Assembly (NCBI RefSeq): GCF_014287275.1
Contig: NZ_JACONZ010000001.1
Span: 992,001 to 1,056,000 of the forward strand
Source of the DNA: Anaerofilum hominis
GTDB lineage: Bacteria > Bacillota > Clostridia > Oscillospirales > Ruminococcaceae
Direction: 5' to 3'
Length of the DNA: 64,000 nucleotides
Under the pieces are notes generated by a model that saw nothing but the letters and a program-made list of their open reading frames with translations, was not told the origin of the DNA and did no database searches. A program made the position numbers and the translations under genes. This document shows, piece after piece, positions 59,400 through 64,000 of this stretch (positions within the stretch are counted from its first letter, which is position 1; every line of letters starts with the position of its first letter).

Positions 59400-60263
59400 T
59401 CAGCCGCGCGGCGAGACGGTCTCCCCTGCGCCCGCGGCGTTTTCTGCCTCTATGGTACCGTATTCCGGCCTCGGACGCAAGCGCTGTGCCCCGGCGGCCT
59501 CAGCTGCTGCGAGGGCGCCGCGCTCCTCCTCCCCGTCCTGCATCTCGGTGAGCAGGTTCCAGTACCGTTTGGGCATATTGCTCATTTGACAACGCGGATT
59601 GATGCGGGCTTCGATGGCGATGGTCTTGTAAAACTGCCGCCAGAGCCGCCGGGCCTGCAGCTCATCCGCAGTGGGCGGCGGCAGGGTGAGCGCATCCACC
59701 CGGAGCATCTGCGCCTGGCGATCCTGCCAGATCAGGGCGGCGTGGTGCACCCTGTCGTAGATCAAAAACGACTCATTGCGAAAGCGGGCGCAAAAGTGGG
59801 GCGCGATCATGGGCAGGACATTGTTTTTGGGCTCGATTTCCGCTGCCAGTACCCCTCCCACGTCGGAAAACCGCAGCAGCCCTTTGTACTGGTGCGCCTC
59901 CCCAAAGGCGCGGCGCGCGGTCAACACCGCGTCGGAGACGACCGGATGCCCCATCATGGCCGTTACCTGCCGGCCGCGCTGGAATGCCAGACGGGTAAAA
60001 TCCAGCGCCAGCAGTTCTTTTTCCGGGTGAGTGGTCAAAAACAGCGTCTGCACCACCCATGCCGCGCGGGGGGAGACCTTTTGTTCCAGCCCCTGCGCCA
60101 CCCGCTTGGCCCGCGCCGTATCCGTTTCCACCCAGCGGGCCTCAAACAGGCTGGGCTGCAGCTCCTGCTCAGGACGGATAGCAGCCGGCCGCTCTTTTTT
60201 TTCAAAAGCTTCAAAGATGCAGCAGAGCATCCCCTCCAGCCCTCCGTCATAAACATAGATCAC
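59400..60263 (-). CDS. DUF4130/TIGR03915 probable DNA-metabolism protein
   Basis: A 287-residue protein opening IYVYDGGLEGMLCCIFEAF, with RFRNESFLIYDRVHHAALIW in the middle and WRQFYKTIAIEARINPRCQMSNMPKRYWNLLTEM near the end. This matches the family always found with, or fused to, the radical SAM protein upstream, sometimes with uracil-DNA glycosylase. The start is GTG 60263, overlapping the stop of the radical SAM gene as GTGA. The role is unknown; DNA modification or repair is the usual suggestion. Confidence 0.85.
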   Translation of the reverse strand: MIYVYDGGLEGMLCCIFEAFEKKERPAAIRPEQELQPSLFEARWVETDTARAKRVAQGLEQKVSPRAAWVVQTLFLTTHPEKELLALDFTRLAFQRGRQVTAMMGHPVVSDAVLTARRAFGEAHQYKGLLRFSDVGGVLAAEIEPKNNVLPMIAPHFCARFRNESFLIYDRVHHAALIWQDRQAQMLRVDALTLPPPTADELQARRLWRQFYKTIAIEARINPRCQMSNMPKRYWNLLTEMQDGEEERGALAAAEAAGAQRLRPRPEYGTIEAENAAGAGETVSPRG

Positions 60264-61570
60264 ATCGCGCTGGCAAGGCATTCGGCCGCGACCTCCTTTA
60301 CCTCCGCCAGGCGGGGGCGATCCTCTGTGCCAAACAGCGAGAGCTGCTCCGCCTGTGCCACCGGCGCGCCGTCGATCAGCGCTTTTACCGTGTTTTGCCG
60401 TGTGACCGCCAGGCCGGGCAGCCCCCTGCCCTTGCAGAGCAAAAAGTACTGCGCCCTTTTGAGCACCACGCCGATCCGCTTGAGATCGTCCCAATCCAGC
60501 TTTCCCGCCCGGCGCGCCCGGGCAATGCGCCTGGCGCTTACCGGCCCGATGCCGGGCACCCGCAGCAGCATCTCATAGGGAGCGCGGTTCACCTCTACCG
60601 GGAACAGCTCCATGTGATTGATCGCCCAGTTGCACTTGGGGTCTAAAAAGGGGTTGAAATCCTGGTGTTCCTCGTCCAGGATCTCCTGGGAGGAAAATTG
60701 ATAATAGCGCAGCAGCCAGTCTGCCTGATAGAGCCGATGCTCCCGCAGCAAAGGCGGCTTTGTGTCCGGGCTGGGCAGCAGCGTATCCTCCGCCACAGGG
60801 ATATAGGCGGAAAAAAAGACCCGCTTGAGGCTGTATTTCTGATACAATCCCTCGGTGAGCCGCAGGATCTGGTAATCGGTCTCCAGCGTGGCGCCCACGA
60901 TCATCTGGGTGCTCTGCCCCGCGGGGGCGAATTTTGGCGCTTTTTTGTATTTTACCAGACTTTGTTTACTTTCTGTAATACCATCCCGGATCGCCGCCAT
61001 GGGGGCCAGGATATTCTGCTTTGTCTTGTTAGGCGCCAGCAGGGCAAGGCTGCGCTGGCTGGGCAGCTCGATGTTGACGCTCAGCCGGTTCGCCAGCTGC
61101 CCCAGCCTGCCGATCAGCAGCGGGTCGGCGCCCGGAATGGCCTTGGCGTGGATATAGCCTGTAAAATGGTAGGGGCCGCGCAGCAGCTCCAGCGCCTGGA
61201 TGATCTGCTCTGTGGCGTAGTCCGGGTCGCGCTGCACCCCGCTGCTGAGAAACAGCCCCTCGATATAATTGCGCCGGTAAAAGCTCATCGTGAGGTCGGC
61301 CAGCTCTTTGGGCGTAAAAGCGGCGCGCGGCGTATCGTTGCTGCGCCGGTTGACACAGTATTTGCAGTCAAAGGCGCAGACATTGGTCATCAGCACTTTC
61401 AGCAGCGAGACACAGCGCCCGTCCGCAGACCAGGTGTGACAGATGCCGCAGTTTTCGGTGCTGCCCATGCCCGCCCCGGCGGGCGCGGTGTCCCCCGCCC
61501 CTGAAGAAGTGCAGGCCACGTCATACTTCGCCGCGTCGGTCAGGATGGTCAATTTATCAAAGACGTCCAC
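60260..61570 (-). CDS. Putative DNA modification/repair radical SAM protein (TIGR03916)
   Basis: A 436-residue radical SAM enzyme with the cluster motif CxxxCxxC at Cys65, Cys69 and Cys72 (NVCAFDCKYC). Four more Cys precede it (residues 20, 41, 44 and 53). The C-terminal third has a helix-hairpin-helix DNA-binding motif (LLRVPGIGPVSARRIARARRAG). GTG start at 61570 after AGGGGGCGAC. The family pairs with the DUF4130 protein. The substrate is not known, though the HhH suggests DNA. Confidence 0.88.
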   Translation of the reverse strand: MDVFDKLTILTDAAKYDVACTSSGAGDTAPAGAGMGSTENCGICHTWSADGRCVSLLKVLMTNVCAFDCKYCVNRRSNDTPRAAFTPKELADLTMSFYRRNYIEGLFLSSGVQRDPDYATEQIIQALELLRGPYHFTGYIHAKAIPGADPLLIGRLGQLANRLSVNIELPSQRSLALLAPNKTKQNILAPMAAIRDGITESKQSLVKYKKAPKFAPAGQSTQMIVGATLETDYQILRLTEGLYQKYSLKRVFFSAYIPVAEDTLLPSPDTKPPLLREHRLYQADWLLRYYQFSSQEILDEEHQDFNPFLDPKCNWAINHMELFPVEVNRAPYEMLLRVPGIGPVSARRIARARRAGKLDWDDLKRIGVVLKRAQYFLLCKGRGLPGLAVTRQNTVKALIDGAPVAQAEQLSLFGTEDRPRLAEVKEVAAECLASAM

Positions 61571-62074
61571 CCCGTCGCCCCCTTTTTTCTAATTAAAATG
61601 CCCCGCCGCCGGGCGGAGCGATAAGGCCGGTGAGAAACCGCTCAGGAGGGGCCTGCGTCCCCCCTTTCGCCGCACCGTCCCGGCCATTGGGTCCCTGCTT
61701 TCCCTTTTCTCCCGGAAAAAGGTCGGAAAGGGAGCTCTCCTCCCCCTTTTCCCCGAAACAGCGGCCTGCCGCCGCCAGCACCCTGCGGCAAGGCGGGCCC
61801 GCTGCCCTTTGCGCCGCCGCTGAGACGGGAAAAACGGCCCGCCGGGCTGGACAGACGAACGCCTGCGCGGGTCCCTGAAAAGCGTGCGGCCCCGCACACC
61901 GCCGCGGCGTTCTTTCCGAACGGCGCTCCTGCCGCCCGCGGCAGAGCGCCCTCTGCGGCCGGGCAGCCCCGGCTGCCTCTGCACCGGCCTGCTCACCGTG
62001 TAAAAAGGCCCCGCAGCCCGGCGCAATCCTGCGCTTTGCTGCGGGGTCGTCTTTACTTTATCCAAAAACGCCGA
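61571..62074. other. Noncoding gap with terminator
   Basis: About 500 GC-rich bases. The only site I trust is the terminator at 62000-62046. Frames here are composition artefacts. Confidence 0.45.
62000..62046 (-). terminator. Terminator of the S24-controlled small operon
   Basis: On the minus strand CCCCGCAG (62046-62039) and CTGCGGGG (62016-62009) form a stem around a partly paired 22-base middle, followed by CCTTTTTA. Confidence 0.75.
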
Positions 62075-62221
62075 TCAAGCGTAAAAATAGGCCAGCGCCG
62101 TGGCAATGCTCTCGATCGGCATCTGCGCTTCCTCCCGGTACCAGACCGCCCGCTGGATCTGGCGCGGGCAGAGGACGCCGCCCAACTGCTGCCGGAGATA
62201 TTCCAGCTCCCATGCCGCCAT
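62075..62221 (-). CDS. 48-residue unknown protein, second gene of S24-controlled operon
   Basis: The frame has a strong ribosome site (AGGAGGG, nine bases before ATG 62221) that overlaps the stop of the gene before it, so translation is coupled. Sequence: AAWELEYLRQQLGGVLCPRQIQRAVWYREEAQ, then MPIESIATALAYFYA. It looks like two amphipathic helices with several Arg and aromatics. There is no membrane segment and no family I recognise. Too short for most gene callers. Confidence 0.65.
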   Translation of the reverse strand: MAAWELEYLRQQLGGVLCPRQIQRAVWYREEAQMPIESIATALAYFYA

Positions 62222-62237
62222 GAAAAGCGCCCTCCTG

Positions 62238-62486
62238 TCAGGCTGCGCGGCGCATCGCCGCATGCGGCTGCCCGGAGGCCGTGCCGCCGTTGTGGAGAGG
62301 AGCGCGCTTTTTGGCGGGGGCGGCCAACCCGGCGGCGAAGAGCTGACGGCTGACGAAAAATGCCGCCGCCGCCACAAACAGGCGGTAGAGCGAAGCGCTC
62401 ACCGACAGGGACACCCCACCCAGGGCCGCAAAGCCAGCCAGCCCTGCCAAGATGGCGAGCATATTAAATAAAAAGGATTTTTTCAT
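62238..62486 (-). CDS. 82-residue small membrane protein, first gene of S24-controlled operon
   Basis: It begins KKSFLFNMLAILAGLAGFAALGG (first hydrophobic segment, residues 4-26), has a second at 30-54 (ASLYRLFVAAAAFFVSRQLFAAGLA), then a basic, Gly/His/Arg-rich tail. The start ATG 62486 follows GGGGGAAGT. Its promoter is a near-consensus TTGACA/TATGAT with an operator in the spacer. A pore-forming or holin-like stress peptide is conceivable, but nothing shows it. Confidence 0.75.
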   Translation of the reverse strand: MKKSFLFNMLAILAGLAGFAALGGVSLSVSASLYRLFVAAAAFFVSRQLFAAGLAAPAKKRAPLHNGGTASGQPHAAMRRAA

Positions 62487-62556
62487 TTTACTTCCCCCTC
62501 TGGCCAAGACCGGGCCGCGCGCCGCTCTGTGCCCGGAACGACTTTTCTGTAGTTTC

Positions 62557-62585
62557 ATCATAATACAACTTGCAGTTGTTGTCAA
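62557..62585 (-). promoter_or_regulatory. Promoter of the small operon with operator O1 in its spacer
   Basis: Minus strand TTGACA (62585-62580), 17 bases, TATGAT (62562-62557). The palindrome ACAACT-TGC-AGTTGT (62565-62579) lies entirely within the spacer. Confidence 0.85.
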
Positions 62586-62636
62586 GACTTATAACAACTA
62601 AATTTCGTTTTAACAACCTGTTTTTTCTTTTTTCAC

Positions 62637-62665
62637 TTTACAACCACAACCATTAGTTGTATACT
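62637..62665 (+). promoter_or_regulatory. S24 repressor promoter with operator O2 in its spacer
   Basis: TTTACA (62637-62642), 17 bases, TATACT (62660-62665). ACAAC-CATTA-GTTGT (62646-62660) fills most of the spacer and matches O1's outer arms. O1 and O2 centres are 81 bases apart. An extra ACAACTA half-site is at about 62594-62600. Confidence 0.8.
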
Positions 62666-62694
62666 ATATTCATCACCACAAGGAGGTGCGTGCA

Positions 62695-63315
62695 GTGTTC
62701 CCTGAAGTGTTGCGCAAACTGCGCCGTGATCAAAAGTTAAGTCAGGGCGCTCTTGCCCGGGAACTTGGGATCACCCAACAGGCCGTGGGCAAATGGGAAA
62801 CAGGCCGCAGCCAGCCGGAGCCGGAAATGCTGCGCCGCCTGGCTGAGTTTTTCAGCGTGAGCGCCGATTTTTTGCTGGGGCAGCCCCCGCAGCAAAACAC
62901 GTCCCCGGTGCTGCCCTACAGTGCGGCGGGCGAGCATCCCATCCCCGTGGTGGGGACGGTCCGGGCCGGCTTTGGCGCTTTGGCGCTGGAAGAGGACTGC
63001 GGCGTGGAATACGCCCGGGTAAAAGACCCGGAAAACTATTTTTATCTGATCGTGCGCGGCCGCAGCATGGAGCCCCGCATCCAGGACGGCGATCTGGCCC
63101 TGGTGCACCGGCAGGAGACGCTGGAGGACGGCGACCTGGGCGTCATCGTTTTCGGCGACGACGGCGAGGGCACCCTGAAAAAGTTTATCCGTAGGGGCAA
63201 CGCCGTGGTGCTGCAGCCTTTCAACCCGGAATATCAGCCCCAAGTGCTGGTGGGCGAAGAGCTGGAGCATCTGTATATTGCCGGCAAGGTCATCGAGACC
63301 AAGGCCAAATGGTGA
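62695..63315 (+). CDS. XRE/S24 LexA-CI-like self-cleaving repressor
   Basis: A 206-residue repressor: HTH_3 at residues 5-62 (QKLSQGALARELGITQQAVGKWETGRSQPEPEML), linker, then the S24 domain with the cleavage site Ala91-Gly92 (VGTVRAGFG), catalytic Ser124 (GRSMEP) and Lys162 (TLKKF). Spacing fits LexA (35 and 37 there; 33 and 38 here). Damage-induced RecA filament would trigger self-cleavage. GTG 62695 is taken because AGGAGG is eight bases upstream; GTG 62686 overlaps that site. Controls itself and the small operon opposite. Confidence 0.9.
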   Translation: MFPEVLRKLRRDQKLSQGALARELGITQQAVGKWETGRSQPEPEMLRRLAEFFSVSADFLLGQPPQQNTSPVLPYSAAGEHPIPVVGTVRAGFGALALEEDCGVEYARVKDPENYFYLIVRGRSMEPRIQDGDLALVHRQETLEDGDLGVIVFGDDGEGTLKKFIRRGNAVVLQPFNPEYQPQVLVGEELEHLYIAGKVIETKAKW

Positions 63316-63358
63316 TCGGCGGACGGCTTGCGTCAAAGATGAAAAAATAAAAAAAGAT

Positions 63359-63384
63359 GCGGCCGCCTGCGCGGCCGCGTTTTT
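63359..63384 (+). terminator. Terminator of the S24 repressor gene
   Basis: GCGGCCGC (63359-63366), loop CTGC, GCGGCCGC (63371-63378), then GTTTTT. Confidence 0.85.
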
Positions 63385-63524
63385 CATTTCTGTGGCCTGC
63401 ATTTTTACCGCTCGCGCGGTAATCGAACTCGCGCGGTAACCGGGTGATGGGTAGAAGAAATAATTCATTTCTATTCGCCGCGGCCTGAGGACAGGCCGCA
63501 TGGCTGCTAAAAAACAGCCTGCGG

Positions 63525-63685
63525 CTATTTTTTATTGCTCCGCAATAAAAAACGACTTATCCTAATGGCCCGCCCCTCGTCCCTGCGGGACGAACGGGGA
63601 ATGGCCACAAAAATAGCCTCCGCTTTGCTGCGACTATTTTTTTTGCTTCGCAACAAAAAACAGCTTATCCTGATGGCCCGTCCCC
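63525..63685. repeat. Two 52-bp direct repeats with A/T hairpins
   Basis: Copies at 63525-63576 and 63634-63685, about 85% alike, 109 bases apart. Each carries a small hairpin with T-run/A-run arms (TTTTTTATTGC/GCAATAAAAAA in copy 1), then CTTATCCT.ATGGCCCG. The hairpins could stop transcription either way. Nothing else coding is seen in 63385-63879. Confidence 0.7.
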
Positions 63686-63825
63686 GCCGCTTGCACGGCA
63701 GCCGGGTGCATGGCCGGAAAACGGGCTTTGCCGCGGTTGTTTTTTCAGAACTTCCCCGGAACAGGGCGGCCGGAAATGGTACTGGGCTGTTCCTCCGCCG
63801 CAAATCAGTTCTATCAGACATCTGC

Positions 63826-63850
63826 AAAAAAACGGCGCCCGCAGGCGCCG
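63826..63850 (-). terminator. Terminator of the gene at the right edge
   Basis: CGGCGCC, loop CGCA, GGCGCCG (63833-63850); on the minus strand seven T follow. Confidence 0.8.
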
Positions 63851-63879
63851 TATCCGCTGGTTTTTTCTTTTTTTGTTCT

Positions 63880-64000
63880 CTATCGCCACTCCAGCACCGT
63901 GCCCGCACCACAGGGGGTATAGGCCTTGCAGTGTTCAGAAAAAAGCTGCAGTGCCGGAGCGCCGGTGCAATGGCAGACCGCGGCTGTTTTCAGGGCTGGA
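63880..64000 (-). CDS. C-terminal end of an MBL-family protein (partial)
   Basis: The last 39 codons of a minus-strand gene that runs in from the right edge and stops with TAG at 63882-63880. The visible end has AAVCHCTGAPALQLF, then PCGAGTVLEW. The CxHCTG....F pattern and GAGTVLE ending resemble MBL proteins annotated as dihydropterin-ribofuranosylaminobenzene-phosphate synthase-like. With so little sequence this is tentative. Its own terminator lies 30 bases downstream. Confidence 0.55.
   Translation of the reverse strand, partial: PALKTAAVCHCTGAPALQLFSEHCKAYTPCGAGTVLEWR

Noticed and set aside
63525..63911. Minus-strand 128-codon frame with repeated RAIRIS.FLLRS
   Set aside because: The protein repeat is only the translation of the 52-bp DNA repeats; no ribosome site or family.

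Overview
The window reads as chromosomal DNA of a GC-rich, low-oxygen Bacillota (Clostridia), most like the Oscillospiraceae. The evidence is lipoprotein solute-binding proteins with short Gly/Ser linkers, AGGAGG ribosome sites, GTG/TTG starts, rubrerythrin with a PerR-like Fur protein, a GlpA/GlpB/DUF1667-type dehydrogenase, KdpDE, and a type I-C-like CRISPR repeat. Species cannot be fixed from the sequence. No rRNA, tRNA, transposase, phage structural gene or cas gene was seen.

Left part (1-13.8 kb): a truncated GH5 glycosidase, a small membrane protein, a five-gene peptide/oligosaccharide ABC importer (SBP-B-C-D-F), an MBL-fold hydrolase, an aldose-1-epimerase-like protein and two tandem paralogous MATE exporters, closed by a perfect 26-bp inverted repeat. 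Next, on the minus strand, come larE-larB-larC for the nickel-pincer cofactor (13.8-16.7 kb), with no larA in view.

17.7-29.1 kb is a self-contained sugar-catabolic locus. A divergent LacI-type regulator faces a nine-gene operon: split transketolase, FGGY kinase, RbsABC-type importer, fucose-isomerase-like protein, FucU mutarotase and MBL-fold protein. Its promoter has a perfect palindrome that exactly fills the -35/-10 spacer, a likely repressor operator. There is no aldolase, so carbon probably leaves through the transketolase, but the substrate is unknown.

29.2-44.7 kb is mostly minus-strand housekeeping: KdpE/KdpD without kdpFABC, a DlgD-like reductase, MarR+MATE, a tiny XRE switch with two palindromes, a double-GNAT protein, the anaerobic glycerol-3-phosphate-dehydrogenase-like trio, a permease with two Fur-type boxes, rubrerythrin and PerR. 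44.8-57.5 kb holds an aminotransferase, a CDF exporter with an Mn-type site, a WbpG/PseA-like amidotransferase with dedicated HisH and HisF paralogues behind a leader terminator, an NYN-OST-HTH protein, a repeat-rich stretch with a MITE-like element, MscL, and an aminotransferase/2-hydroxyacid-dehydrogenase pair.

The right end has a six-repeat CRISPR array without cas genes, the uncharacterised radical-SAM/DUF4130 DNA-metabolism pair with an ATC-hydrolase-like gene, and a compact LexA/CI-like (S24) switch. The repressor divergently faces a two-gene operon of small unknown proteins, with matching 15-bp operators inside both promoter spacers. An MBL-family gene is cut by the right edge.
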